A stretch of DNA of 64,000 nt from AP-15 sp963814805 (GTDB lineage: Bacteria; Pseudomonadota; Alphaproteobacteria; ATCC43930; CGMCC-115725). Positions within the stretch are counted from its first letter, which is position 1. Every line of letters starts with the position of its first letter. The position numbers were made by a program, and so were the translations under genes. Where the stretch lies: NCBI GenBank assembly GCA_963814805.1, contig CAWFER010000016.1, forward strand, positions 1 through 64,000, in the 5' to 3' direction. Below, piece by piece: positions 45,193-55,119 of this stretch. The notes beneath the pieces are model-generated. The model searched no databases and was not told where the DNA came from. It saw only the letters and a program-made list of their open reading frames with translations.

Positions 45193-45566
45193 TCACATTC
45201 TCCTTGCAGATCCGCCGGATCGTCCGACGACGACTGAAGCGGAACACGCCGCAAGAAGCGTGCCATAATCATGGTGCATCAAAAATCCGCATAGCCGATC
45301 GAAAATTAAGCAATTTAGGTCGATCTTGATTATCGCTTAATATATGGTCATTTGGCGTAAGACGGGTCATCCGCCGTATTATTGTGCCGATTTTCGCCCA
45401 CTGGACCACTCATCTTTGATATCCGGGCAACATTTGCCCGAGTTTTGCGCAGATCTGAGAAGCCCGTTCCTTTTCGCCGAACCGCGAACCCGGAGCCGGG
45501 CGGATGCCAGTTTTGGCATCGGGCTTGCGTAGTTAACGGGCAGGCCTGTTCTCCGGAGAAAAATTC
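45193..45566. promoter_or_regulatory. divergent intergenic region between permease and rutA
   Basis: 374 bases of clearly lower GC than its surroundings ('cgcttaatatatggtcattt' near 45337). It must contain the promoters of both the permease and rutA. Half-sites TGGTCA (45345) and TGGACCA (45404) recall the RutR operator TTGACCAnnTGGTCAA, but a full palindrome was not found. No ORF or RNA gene was seen. Confidence 0.4.
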
Positions 45567-46644
45567 ATGCAAGTCGGCGTCTTCATTCCGATCGGCAACA
45601 ATGGCTGGCTGATTTCGACCACCTCACCGCAATATATGCCGAGCTTCGATCTCAATCGCGAAGTGACCCAAAAGGCCGAGCGCTACGGCTTCGACTTTGC
45701 CTTGTCGATGATCAAGTTGCGCGGCTTTGGCGGGCCGTCGCAGTTCTGGGACCACAACCTCGAATCGTTCACCCTGATGGCTGGGCTGGCGGCGGTCACC
45801 AGCCGCATCCAGCTGTTCGCCTCGGTCGCGGTGCTGACCGTGCCGCCCGCCTTCGCCGCGCGCATGGCCGTCACCATCGAATTCGATCTCGCACGGCCGG
45901 TTCGGCGTCAACATCGTCTCGGGCTGGCAGCAGGCCGAATACACCCAGATGGGGATCTGGCCGGGCGAGGCGCATTTTCAGCGCCGCTACGAATATTGCG
46001 CCGAATACGTCAGGGTCATGCGCGAGCTGTGGGCGACTGGGCGGTCGGATTTCCGCGGCGAATTCTTCCAGATGGACGATTGCCGGGTGAGCCCGCTGCC
46101 GTCGGCGCCGGTCCCGATCATCGGCGCGGCGCAAAGCGACCGCGGCACCCGCTTCGCCGCCGAGTATTGCGACTATAATTTCTGCGCCAGCTTCGGCGTC
46201 AACGAGCCGACCCGGTTCGCTCCCAGCGTCGCCCGCCTGATCGCGGCGAGCGCCGCGGCCGGCCGCGATGTCGGCGCCCTGATCCTGATCATGGTCATCG
46301 CCGACGAGACCGACGCCGCCGCCTGGGCGAAATGGGAGCACTACAAGAGCGGGATCGACCTCGAAGCCTTCGCCTGGCGCGAGGCCCAGGCCGGGGCCGA
46401 TCCCAATCTTGACCCCTACGCCACGCCCAACCGGTACAAATTGACCGACCGCGCCTCGCCGACTAATCAGGGCGTGCTGGTCGGCTCCTACGCCGCGGTG
46501 GCGCGAATGCTCGACCAGGTGGCGGCGGTTCCGGGGGTGCGCGGAGTGATGCTGACCTTCGACGATTTCGTGATCGGCATGGAGCAGTTCGGCCAGCGCA
46601 TCCAGCCGTTGATGCAGAGCCGCGCCGAGGCGCTGGCGGCGTGA
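45567..46644 (+). CDS. rutA: pyrimidine oxygenase RutA (frameshifted near 45880)
   Basis: About 358 residues after correction, the normal RutA length. 'GVFIPIGNNGWLISTTSPQY', 'SMIKLRGFGGPSQFWDHNLE' and 'SFTLMAGLAAVTSRIQLFAS' are diagnostic. Removing one 't' from 'gaattcgatc' joins 'ARMAVTIESISHGRFGVNIV' with 'SGWQQAEYTQMGIWPGEAHF'. The C-terminus has 'VIADETDAAAWAKWEHYKSG' and 'LTFDDFVIGMEQFGQRIQPL'. It opens the uracil ring using FMN and O2. Its stop overlaps rutE (GTGA). Confidence 0.92.
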
Positions 46645-47228
46645 GCCCGGTCGCCCCGGAGGCGCTCGCGACCCTGTTTGGCGAGGCGCGGACTTTTACC
46701 CGGTGGCGGCAGCGGCCGATCCCTGACGGGGTGATCGAAACGGCGCTGGAACTGGCCCAGCTCGGCCCGACCAGCGGCAATTGCCAGCCGATGCGGCTCG
46801 TCCTGGTGGAGAGCGCGGCGGCCAAGGAGCGGCTCTTGGGCTGCGTCTCGTCGGATAATTCCGACAAGGCGCGCACCGCGCCGGTGACCGCGATCGTCGC
46901 CTATGACCGCGAATTCTACGAGCATCTGCCGCGCCTCTATCCGCACACCGACGCGCGCGCCTGGTTCACCAGCAACGAGGCGCTGGCGCTCGAGACCGCG
47001 TTTCGCAACAGCTCGCTGCAGGGCGCCTATTTCATTCTGGCGTTGCGCGCGCAGGGCCTCGATTGCGGTCCGATGTCGGGGTTCGACAACGCCAAGCTCG
47101 ACGCCGAGTTCTTTCCCGATGGACGCTGGCGCAGCAACTTTCTGCTGAATATCGGCTATGGCGAGCGCGCCGGCTTGCGGCCGCGCCTGCCCCGGCTCGA
47201 GGTCGCCGAGGTCGCGCGCCGGGCGTGA
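46641..47228 (+). CDS. rutE: RutE-like nitroreductase (malonic semialdehyde reductase)
   Basis: 195 residues from GTG 46641. 'EARTFTRWRQRPIPDGVIET', 'ALELAQLGPTSGNCQPMRLV' and 'FRNSSLQGAYFILALRAQGL' are typical of RutE/HadB-like FMN reductases; 'DCGPMSGFDNAKLDAEFFPD' is the RutE hallmark. It would reduce malonic semialdehyde to 3-hydroxypropionate. rutB, rutC and rutD are absent from this cluster, so intermediate steps must occur elsewhere or spontaneously. Confidence 0.9.
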   Translation: MSPVAPEALATLFGEARTFTRWRQRPIPDGVIETALELAQLGPTSGNCQPMRLVLVESAAAKERLLGCVSSDNSDKARTAPVTAIVAYDREFYEHLPRLYPHTDARAWFTSNEALALETAFRNSSLQGAYFILALRAQGLDCGPMSGFDNAKLDAEFFPDGRWRSNFLLNIGYGERAGLRPRLPRLEVAEVARRA

Positions 47229-47294
47229 ACCGGCGGCAATGGCGCAGCGGGCCGCGGCCCTCTTAAGCACTGCATCGCTGCCGGCGCGGTTGGC

Positions 47295-47456
47295 TCACTG
47301 GTCGAGGGTCAGGGCGCCCGGCAGCGCGCTCAGATAAGCGGCGCTGCTCCACGCCGGCGCCAGGATCAGCGCCGCGCTCAGCAATACCGTCGCAATCAAA
47401 GTCGTGACCCATGCCTTGGTGAGCGCCTGCAACGCTTTGTGGTTCATATCCGACAT
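47295..47456 (-). CDS. small single-pass membrane protein
   Basis: 53 residues from ATG 47456 (MSDMNHKALQALTKAWVTTL), with 'gagaggga' upstream. One membrane helix 'WVTTLIATVLLSAALILAPA' precedes a short tail 'AYLSALPGALTLDQ'. Not recognised. The signal-like layout and good ribosome-binding site make it a credible gene. Confidence 0.5.
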   Translation of the reverse strand: MSDMNHKALQALTKAWVTTLIATVLLSAALILAPAWSSAAYLSALPGALTLDQ

Positions 47457-48043
47457 TTGTTCCCTCTCGCCATCGCCGGATCGAGCAACCCGGCACGGCG
47501 CATGGTCGGGGAGATTCCGGCTTTTTCCTGTGAGCGGGATCACAAAGTCGCAAACCCCCTCCCCTTTCGCCCGGGCTTGACGACCGCTGCCACGGCGGCT
47601 CCGGGACCGAGCTTTAAATAAACCGGGTCGCCGGCCCTGGCCGGATCGGACATTTCGTTAACAGATATTAAGAGTTTCCCGGCACCGGCGGCAGCGTCCT
47701 TTTGCGGCGCGACTGGGCTTCATGACCTTGCAACAGCAGCTTATTGTAACCAAGAATAGACTTTAAGAATTACAGAAATAAAGCCATTGTGTCGCTTCCG
47801 AGGCTAGCTGAACCGGCGACAGCAGCCAAAAGGCCATCGGCTGGAGAAATGCACGGAGGGTTGACAGGGCCGATTTACGCTGTTTAGCTGCGTCTGTTCC
47901 TCCCCGTCTCACCCGGATATATCGGCAACAATCCGGGACGACACCGATCAGCATCCCGAAGCCCAGCCAATACCAGCGGCATGGCGACGCGCCCGCGCCG
48001 CCCATGGCGAGGTGATGCCTCAACGAGAAGGAGACGACGCCGG
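47457..48043. other. 587-base intergenic region before rlpA
   Basis: AT-richer than its neighbours in its centre (for example 'actttaagaattacagaaat' at 47760). It probably holds the promoters of the small membrane gene and of rlpA. A leftward ORF at 47763-48023 has no family resemblance and is not accepted as a gene. No tRNA or repeat was recognised. Confidence 0.4.
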
Positions 48044-48727
48044 ATGCCCTTGCGTCAGACGATCGGCATTTCGCTTGCGCTGCTGATGGCTTCCGCCGGT
48101 GGCGCTATGGCCCGAACGTTGGAGAAGAGCACCGCCTACCATCCGGCCTCGCCGGCCAGTCCCGAACCTGAGAAACCGCAGAATCGATCAGGCAGAGCCC
48201 GCGTCGCGCACCGGGTCGCCCATGCCCGGGCGCCGTTTCGCGACGTGATTTACCGCCGTCGCCGGGCGCGCGCCCGATATCCCGCCGCCGACCGCGTCGC
48301 CCAGGCCGGCGGCCGGTTGAACTCGGATTGGGGTACAATGCGTCCGGTCGGCGCATTGCAGATCGGAAAAGCCGCCTGGTACGATCTGGTCGGCGACCGC
48401 ACGGCCAGCGGCGAACGGCTCGATATGGTCAGTCTTACCGCAGCACACCGCTCGCTGCCGCTTGGCTCCTGCGCCAAGGTCACCGATCTCGACACCGGGC
48501 ATTCGGTGATCGTCACGATCAACGACCGCGGCCCCTTCACCAAGGGCGTCATCATCGATCTGTCGCCACGCGCCGCCGACGAGCTCGGGATACGGCGTGA
48601 AGGGGTGGCGGCGGTCGCGGTCGAGCCCGTAGCCGTCGAGCCTCCGGCCGCCGCGGCGGCGACCACGGCGCCGGTGGCGACCATCGCCGCCGCGTACCGA
48701 ACGCCGGGCGCCAATGTGACGCAATAG
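48044..48727 (+). CDS. rlpA: RlpA-like septal lytic transglycosylase
   Basis: 227 residues from ATG 48044. A signal peptide (MPLRQTIGISLALLMASAGG) and a basic linker precede the DPBB domain: 'QIGKAAWYDLVGDRTASGER', 'LTAAHRSLPLGSCAKVTDLD' and 'VIVTINDRGPFTKGVIIDLS', with the catalytic Asp in 'NDRGPF'. It cleaves denuded glycan strands at the septum. No SPOR domain is present. The Ala/Val-rich tail is low-complexity. Confidence 0.9.
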   Translation: MPLRQTIGISLALLMASAGGAMARTLEKSTAYHPASPASPEPEKPQNRSGRARVAHRVAHARAPFRDVIYRRRRARARYPAADRVAQAGGRLNSDWGTMRPVGALQIGKAAWYDLVGDRTASGERLDMVSLTAAHRSLPLGSCAKVTDLDTGHSVIVTINDRGPFTKGVIIDLSPRAADELGIRREGVAAVAVEPVAVEPPAAAAATTAPVATIAAAYRTPGANVTQ

Positions 48728-48798
48728 CCGCCCGACTTTGGTCAACGGCCTGGAGTCGAGCGGCGGTATCGAGGCTGCTGCGCGGGCTCGTTCGTGGA

Positions 48799-50025
48799 TC
48801 AGCCGCGGTATTGCAGGATCGTCAGCCCGGCATTGACGTCGGTCAGGTACATCAGCCCGTCCGGGGCGACATAGACGTCGTTGGACTGGATCACCCGTGG
48901 CCGGTTCGGGCGCGGATCGACCATGCGCTCGGGCGGCGGCGGCACGAAATGCCCGACCGCGCGCGGCTGGAACGGGTCCGAGATGTCGAACACCCGCACC
49001 CCGGCGTTCTGATAGGTGGCGAAGACCAGGGTCGCGCTCTGCAGCGAGCCCGGCCGGTTCTCGTGCAGGTTATGCGGGCCGAATTTCGCCCCCTTGGCGC
49101 AATAATCCTCCTCGTCCGGGGTCGGCAGGGTGGCGATCGACACCGGGTTCTCGGGGTCGCGCACATCGAACACCCAGCAGCGCTGGACGCCGTTGGCGCA
49201 ATTGTCGAGATTGCCCTCGTCGGCGGCGATCAACAGGTTGCGCTCGGGCAACGGCAGCGGCGTGTGGGTGCCGCCGCCAAAGGGCGGGCTCCAGTTCCGC
49301 CGGCCGAGCAATCTGGGCGCGGTCGGGTCGCTGACGTCGTGGATGGTCAGCCCGCCGTCGCGCCAGGCGCCATAAGCCAAATTGCCGGCGACGATCGCGT
49401 GGTGCAGCGCATAGCGCCGCCCCTTCGGCCAATTCGGGGTCTCGCCGCCGGCCGCGTGCATGCCGGGCAGCCACCAGCGCCCGACCACCTCGGGCCGGGT
49501 CGGCTCGGCCATGTCGATAATCGCCAGGATATGGTCGGTAAAGCCCTCCCAGTGCGCCGACGCGTAGGCATAGCGGCCGCCGACATACCACAGGCGATGC
49601 AGCCCCAGCCCTTCGACCGGCATAAAGGCAATCTCGCGCGGCTCGGCCGGGCGTGAGATGTCATAGACCCTGAGGCCCGCGGCAAACGCCTTCTCGCGCC
49701 GGGTGAAGGTGTCGGTGATCGAGCCTTTGAAATAATCGTTGGGGTCGGCATAGCCCTGCAGCACCCAGATGTTCGGCGAATTCACCGTCAATAGCAGGTC
49801 GCCGTGGGTTTGCAGGTGAAAGGCGCGCGAATTGGGCGGCGCGGCGATGAAGTTGACGGTGCGCGGGTGTCTCGGGTCGCCGACGTCGACCACGGTGAAA
49901 CCGTCGCTGAACATGTGCCCGACAAAGGCGTGGCCCCTGTGGACCATGACCTGCACGCCGTCGCCGCGCCCACCCTGGTCGCAGCTGCCGACAAACTCGA
50001 TATTGCGCGCGGAAACCGGGATCAT
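48799..50025 (-). CDS. LVIVD-repeat beta-propeller protein
   Basis: 408 residues from ATG 50025, following 'gagga'. Repeated blades of the LVIVD type: 'GFTVVDVGDPRHPRTVNFIA', 'LRVYDISRPAEPREIAFMPV', 'LAIIDMAEPTRPEVVGRWWL', 'LTIHDVSDPTAPRLLGRRNW' and 'VRVFDISDPFQPRAVGHFVP'. No signal peptide was seen. Catalytic function is unknown; such proteins are often linked to small-molecule catabolism. Eleven bases separate it from the upstream cupin gene, so they form an operon. Confidence 0.85.
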   Translation of the reverse strand: MIPVSARNIEFVGSCDQGGRGDGVQVMVHRGHAFVGHMFSDGFTVVDVGDPRHPRTVNFIAAPPNSRAFHLQTHGDLLLTVNSPNIWVLQGYADPNDYFKGSITDTFTRREKAFAAGLRVYDISRPAEPREIAFMPVEGLGLHRLWYVGGRYAYASAHWEGFTDHILAIIDMAEPTRPEVVGRWWLPGMHAAGGETPNWPKGRRYALHHAIVAGNLAYGAWRDGGLTIHDVSDPTAPRLLGRRNWSPPFGGGTHTPLPLPERNLLIAADEGNLDNCANGVQRCWVFDVRDPENPVSIATLPTPDEEDYCAKGAKFGPHNLHENRPGSLQSATLVFATYQNAGVRVFDISDPFQPRAVGHFVPPPPERMVDPRPNRPRVIQSNDVYVAPDGLMYLTDVNAGLTILQYRG

Positions 50026-50036
50026 TGCGCTGCTCC

Positions 50037-50441
50037 TCAGCTCGCGGGGGCGTGCTTGAAATACTCGAGGTCCTCGGGCCGCGGCCTCCAGCTGGGATTG
50101 CTCGGCCATTCACGGGTGCGGCCGGACATGCCCGCGCCATAGCGCACCCGGAATAGGAGAGTGCGCTGCGGGCCGTTCACATACTCGTGCAATTCGCCGC
50201 GCGGATGGACGACGAACGCCCCCGGCCCGATCGCGATGGTTTCCGCGGGGGTGCGCATCGTGCCGCCGCCCTCGAAGCAGAAATAGATTTCGGTCGCGTC
50301 GGGGTGGCAGTGATAGGGGCTGGTCTGGCCTGACTCCCAGCAGGCGATCGTGACGTCGCCTTCCCCGGTCGTGCCGAGCACCTTTTCCATATGTTTCTTG
50401 GGATCGAACGCCTGCTCGGCCTTCAGATTGAAACTGTACAT
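50037..50441 (-). CDS. cupin-domain protein
   Basis: 134 residues (MYSFNLKAEQAFDPKKHMEK). Cupin motifs: 'SPYHCHPDATEIYFCFEGGG' (H-x-H...E) and 'GAFVVHPRGELHEYVNGPQR' (H). Single-domain metal cupin, dioxygenase or isomerase-like. Transcribed with the LVIVD-repeat gene and divergent from a PEP-mutase-family lyase, suggesting a common catabolic role. Confidence 0.85.
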   Translation of the reverse strand: MYSFNLKAEQAFDPKKHMEKVLGTTGEGDVTIACWESGQTSPYHCHPDATEIYFCFEGGGTMRTPAETIAIGPGAFVVHPRGELHEYVNGPQRTLLFRVRYGAGMSGRTREWPSNPSWRPRPEDLEYFKHAPAS

Positions 50442-50563
50442 CTGCGCCCTCCGCGGTTTGCCCGCAGCCTAGACGGCCCTCCGCCGTCCATCAAGGGAAC
50501 GGACTGGACGAGGGCGTATCGCGGCCATAGCTTGCGGCGCATCGACCGCGCGGGAGGATCGAG

Positions 50564-51448
50564 ATGACCCAGGCCAGCCGCTTTCACGAATTGCTGCACC
50601 GGGACGGCATGGTGGTGGCGCCGGGCGCCTATGACTGCATCACCGCCAAATTGATCGCGCAGGCCGGGTTCGATGCGGTCTACATGACCGGCGCCGGCAC
50701 CGCGGCCACCCTCGGCTACCCCGATTTCGGCCTGGTGACGATGTCGGAGATGGTCGGCAACGCCGAGCGGATCGCCGCCGCAATCGATCTGCCGGTGATC
50801 GCCGACGCCGATACCGGCTATGGCAACGAGCTCAACGTCTATCGCACGGTGCGCGAGTTCGAGCGCAGCGGCGTCGCCGGCATCCATATCGAGGACCAGG
50901 GCTTCCCGAAGAAATGCGGCCATCTCGACGACAAGGAGATCGTGCCGCGCGAGGACTGGCTCACCAAGATCCGCGCCGCCGCCGCCGCCCGCCGCGACCG
51001 GGATTTTCTGATCATCGCCCGCACCGACGCGCGCGCCGGCGCCGGCTTTGACGAGGCGGTCGCCCGCGCCAATGCGGCGCTGGCCGCCGGCGCCGGGATG
51101 GCCTTTGTCGAGGCCCCGCAGAGCTTGGAGGAGGTCGCCGCGGTGCCGCGCCTGGTCAACGGGCCCTGCCTGCTGAACGTCGTCCGGGGCGGCAAGACCC
51201 CCGACCTCGATCTGCGCGAGGCCGAAGCGATGGGTTACAAGCTGGCGATCCTCCCCGCCCTCTTGATCAAATGCGTGGTCGGCGTCTGCGAGGACAAGCT
51301 CGGCGAATTGCGGGCGATCCACCGCCATCCGGCGCCGCCCAAGGAGATGACCGTGCGCCAGATGTTCGAGCGCGTCGGCGCCGAGGAGTGGGACGCCCGC
51401 CGCCACCTGTTCCGCGCCGCCGCGCCCGCCCGCAACGCCGCCGAATGA
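50564..51448 (+). CDS. isocitrate lyase/PEP mutase superfamily lyase
   Basis: 294 residues. 'RDGMVVAPGAYDCITAKLIA', 'LPVIADADTGYGNELNVYRT' (metal-binding DxD), 'GVAGIHIEDQGFPKKCGHLD' and 'REDWLTKIRAAAAARRDRDF' match 2-methylisocitrate lyase and carboxyvinyl-carboxyphosphonate mutase-like enzymes. 'KKCGH' has the catalytic Cys of lyases. The exact substrate is not clear. It is divergent from cupin/LVIVD. Confidence 0.88.
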   Translation: MTQASRFHELLHRDGMVVAPGAYDCITAKLIAQAGFDAVYMTGAGTAATLGYPDFGLVTMSEMVGNAERIAAAIDLPVIADADTGYGNELNVYRTVREFERSGVAGIHIEDQGFPKKCGHLDDKEIVPREDWLTKIRAAAAARRDRDFLIIARTDARAGAGFDEAVARANAALAAGAGMAFVEAPQSLEEVAAVPRLVNGPCLLNVVRGGKTPDLDLREAEAMGYKLAILPALLIKCVVGVCEDKLGELRAIHRHPAPPKEMTVRQMFERVGAEEWDARRHLFRAAAPARNAAE

Positions 51449-51472
51449 TCGGGCTTTTCGGGGAATCGGCTA

Positions 51473-52272
51473 TTGGTTCGGCCGCTTTCGGCATTCGCCC
51501 CCTCGCCCCGCTTGCCGGGAGAGGATCGGGGTGGGGAGCTGCGGCTCGCCGATCGCGTTCTCTATCGCGACGGGCTGGTTCTGGTCATCGACAAGCCGGC
51601 CGGGGTGGCGGTGCATCCAGGGCCGGGCGGCGGCCCCAACCTCGAAAGCGGGTTCGCCGCACTGCGTTTCGGGCTGCCGCACCCCCCTGCCCTCGCCCAT
51701 CGCTTGGACCGCGACACCAGCGGCTGCTTGGTGCTGGGCCGCCACCCCAAGGCGTTGCGCCGGCTCGGCCGGCTGTTCGCCGAGGGCAAGGTCGAGAAAA
51801 TCTATTGGGCGGTGGTCAACGGGCGCCCGGCGCAGGATGAAGGCCGGATCGAGACCGGCCTCAAAAAGCTCAGCCGCGCCGGCGGCTGGCGCATCGTCGT
51901 CGATCCAGCCGGCCAGCATGCTGCGACCGACTACCGGGTGCTGGGCGCCGCCAATGGCCGGACCCTCGGCCGGACCTGGCTCGAACTGCGCCCGCGCACC
52001 GGGCGCACCCACCAGATCCGGGTGCATTGCGCGGCGCTGGGCTGCCCGGTCGCCGGCGACCCGGTCTATGGTCGAGCCGACGGCGGTTCAACCGGCGCGG
52101 GCCGGGCCGGCGGGCGGCGCCGTTGCAATTGCTCGCCCGCGCGATCGCGCTGCCGCTCTATCCGGCCCGGCCGCCGATCGCGGTCAGCGCCCCGGCGCCG
52201 CCGCACATGCTCGCCGCCCTCGCCCGCCTCGGCTATGATCCGGCGAGCGAGACAGGGATGGAGCGCGGCTGA
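51473..52272 (+). CDS. RluA-family pseudouridine synthase (frameshifted at about 52095-52122)
   Basis: As corrected, about 266 residues. 'LADRVLYRDGLVLVIDKPAG', 'PPALAHRLDRDTSGCLVLGR' (catalytic Asp in HRLDRDTSG), 'GRTHQIRVHCAALGCPVAGD' and 'PVYGR' are typical. An indel in a GC run then moves the frame to 'APLQLLARAIALPLYPARPP'. Start uncertain: TTG 51473 lies next to a REP-like repeat (51497-51536). It modifies uridines in rRNA or tRNA. Confidence 0.87.
51497..51536. repeat. REP-like repeat at the start of the rluA-type gene
   Basis: 'gccccctcgccccgcttgcc' followed by 'gggagaggatcggggtgggg' is of the same type as the repeat at 37315. It lies under the proposed start of the pseudouridine synthase gene, so the true start may be downstream. 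Confidence 0.45.
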
Positions 52273-52273
52273 G

Positions 52274-52794
52274 GTGTCTGTCGCCGGGATCGAAGTGCGC
52301 CGCTTGCCGCCGGCGGATGCCGCTTTCTATCGCGACATCCGGCTGGAGGGGCTTCAATTGAACCCGGAGGCGTTCGGCAGCCTCTATGAGATTGAAAGCG
52401 CCGAACCCTTGGGCTGGTTTGCCGAGCGGCTCGGCGATTCGGCGGTGTTCGGCGGGTTCGACGGTCCGGATCTGCTCGGCATTGTCGGATTCTTCATCAG
52501 GCGAGGCGCCAAGGAGACCCACAAGGGGGTGCTCTGGGGCATGTATGTGCGGGCGCGGGCGCGGAAAATCGGCCTCGGGCGGCGGCTCGCCGAGGCCATC
52601 GTCGACCATGCCCGCCAGCGCGTCGAAATCCTCCAGCTGCGGGTGGTCGCCGGCAACGAGCCGGCGCGGCGCCTCTATGCGAGCCTCGGCTTTGTCGCAT
52701 ACGGCCGCGAACGGAATTCGCTGAAGCAGGACGGGCATTATTGGGACGAGGTGCTGATGGCGAAGCCGCTGATGGCGGGCCGCGGGACGCCGCC

Positions 52795-52798
<4 letters not shown>
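52274..52798 (+). CDS. GNAT-family N-acetyltransferase
   Basis: 174 residues from GTG 52274, 1 base after the pseudouridine synthase stop. 'IEVRRLPPADAAFYRDIRLE', 'HKGVLWGMYVRARARKIGLG' then 'RRLAEAIVDHARQ' forms the acetyl-CoA binding R/Q-x-x-G-x-G/A loop. 'QLRVVAGNEPARRLYASLGF' is the usual motif B. Acyl acceptor unknown. Overlaps purB (GTGA). Confidence 0.88.
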
Positions 52799-54092
<1,294 letters not shown>

Positions 54093-54146
54093 TGGTCCGC
54101 TGCCAATCTCCAGCATTTCACTCGCGCCTCGATTTGCCATCGAAAA

Positions 54147-54161
54147 GTGACCATTGGTCAC
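54147..54161. promoter_or_regulatory. palindrome GTGACCA-T-TGGTCAC upstream of toxin gene
   Basis: A perfect 7-1-7 palindrome nine bases before the -35 element of the toxin-antitoxin promoter. It is the natural candidate for binding by the HTH antitoxin. Confidence 0.6.
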
Positions 54162-54169
54162 AATCTCGC

Positions 54170-54198
54170 TTGACGATGCGCGGACCGACGCATATCTG
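54170..54198 (+). promoter_or_regulatory. sigma70-type promoter of the toxin-antitoxin pair
   Basis: TTGACG at 54170-54175 and TATCTG at 54193-54198 with exactly 17 bases between. It lies 81 bases before the toxin ATG. Visual match only. Confidence 0.5.
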
Positions 54199-54278
54199 AT
54201 ATCTGCCGCCCCCGCGTGGGCGCGCCCACGGTGCCCATTGGCCACGCCCGCCAGCGAAGCGCCAAGGGAAGTCTCCAA

Positions 54279-54536
54279 ATGAGGCTGGTTTTCAGACGTG
54301 CTGCGGAAAAAGCGCTCGATAGAATCCAAGCGGATCGCCGACGGCAGGTTATTTCTCAAATCAAGGACCTCGCTGCCGACCCGAGCCGTCGCAGTCTCAG
54401 CGTCAAGCCGCTGGCAGGCAGCGACTTGTTCTGCCTTCGCGTCGGCGAACACCGGGTCCTTTTCAGCCTAAACGAGGCGGAGGGGATTTTGACCGTGGAG
54501 TTAATTCGCACCCGTGGCGATGTCTACAAAAGGTAG
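54279..54536 (+). CDS. RelE/ParE-superfamily toxin
   Basis: 85 residues from ATG 54279, 'aaggga' upstream. 'MRLVFRRAAEKALDRIQADR', 'RQVISQIKDLAADPSRRSLS' and 'LFCLRVGEHRVLFSLNEAEG' follow the RelE fold, ending 'ILTVELIRTRGDVYKR' with the 'RxDVYK' tail typical of the RelE subgroup. Ribosome-dependent mRNA cleavage is expected. It lies upstream of its antitoxin, 3 bases apart. Confidence 0.85.
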   Translation: MRLVFRRAAEKALDRIQADRRRQVISQIKDLAADPSRRSLSVKPLAGSDLFCLRVGEHRVLFSLNEAEGILTVELIRTRGDVYKR

Positions 54537-54539
54537 CCA

Positions 54540-54992
54540 ATGTCTATCGCGTTACCTAAGCCAAAGCTCGTCACCGAGAATGAAGTCGTGCTGTCGCGAG
54601 AGGACTGGGAACGGATTGTTGAAATTCTCGGAGATGCGATGCTGGCGAGCGAACTTGCGCAGGATGTCGATGACCATGCCGCCGTCGCGGCGGCGCGTGT
54701 CGAGGACGCCGCTTTCGCCGCCCGGGTAGAGAGCGAACGAGGCATGCCCGTCGAAGTCACGATCCCGATCGAGGTGATCGAAGCCAAACTGGACGGCGCT
54801 CACCCGATCAGGGCTTGGCGCGAAAGCCGCGGTTGGACGCAATCGTACCTGTCGTTCAAATCGAGCGTGAGTCGCGACTTGATCGCGCAACTCGAGACGC
54901 GGCGAAAAAAGGGCAGCATCGAGACGCTCGACCGCATCGCACGGGCGCTTGGCGTCCCGATCGAGGCGCTGATCGAGGACCAGCGAGGTTGA
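54540..54992 (+). CDS. HTH-domain antitoxin of the RelE-type pair
   Basis: 150 residues. The N-terminal half ('TENEVVLSREDWERIVEILG') is an AbrB/Phd-like or unknown toxin-binding region. The C-terminal Xre-type HTH is 'HPIRAWRESRGWTQSYLSFK', 'SSVSRDLIAQLETRRKKGSI' and 'ETLDRIARALGVPIEALIED'. It neutralises the toxin and probably binds the palindrome at 54147. Confidence 0.8.
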   Translation: MSIALPKPKLVTENEVVLSREDWERIVEILGDAMLASELAQDVDDHAAVAAARVEDAAFAARVESERGMPVEVTIPIEVIEAKLDGAHPIRAWRESRGWTQSYLSFKSSVSRDLIAQLETRRKKGSIETLDRIARALGVPIEALIEDQRG

Positions 54993-55025
54993 CCGGTCAC
55001 ACCGGGCTACGGCAGAAACACGCGC

Positions 55026-55097
55026 GACCGGCTGTTCGACCCCGCCTATCATCTGAAGCACGTCGACGCCATCTTCCGCCGCGTCTTCGGCGACTGA
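55026..55097 (+). repeat. duplicate of the purB 3' end, downstream of the toxin-antitoxin pair
   Basis: 72 bases matching 54021-54092, including the codons for 'AYHLKHVDxIFRRVFG' and a TGA stop. It is not attached to a gene. It ends 22 bases before the TauD gene start. This is the second boundary of a 1.0-kb inserted segment. Confidence 0.85.
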
Positions 55098-55119
55098 GCG
55101 CACCACAGGAGGAGCAGAA

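Noticed and set aside
45193..45566. RutR operator
   Set aside because: Only half-sites were found; no full palindrome, so not called as a site.
47763..48023. 86-residue ORF on the minus strand before rlpA
   Set aside because: No ribosome-binding site, no family resemblance; composition does not look coding.
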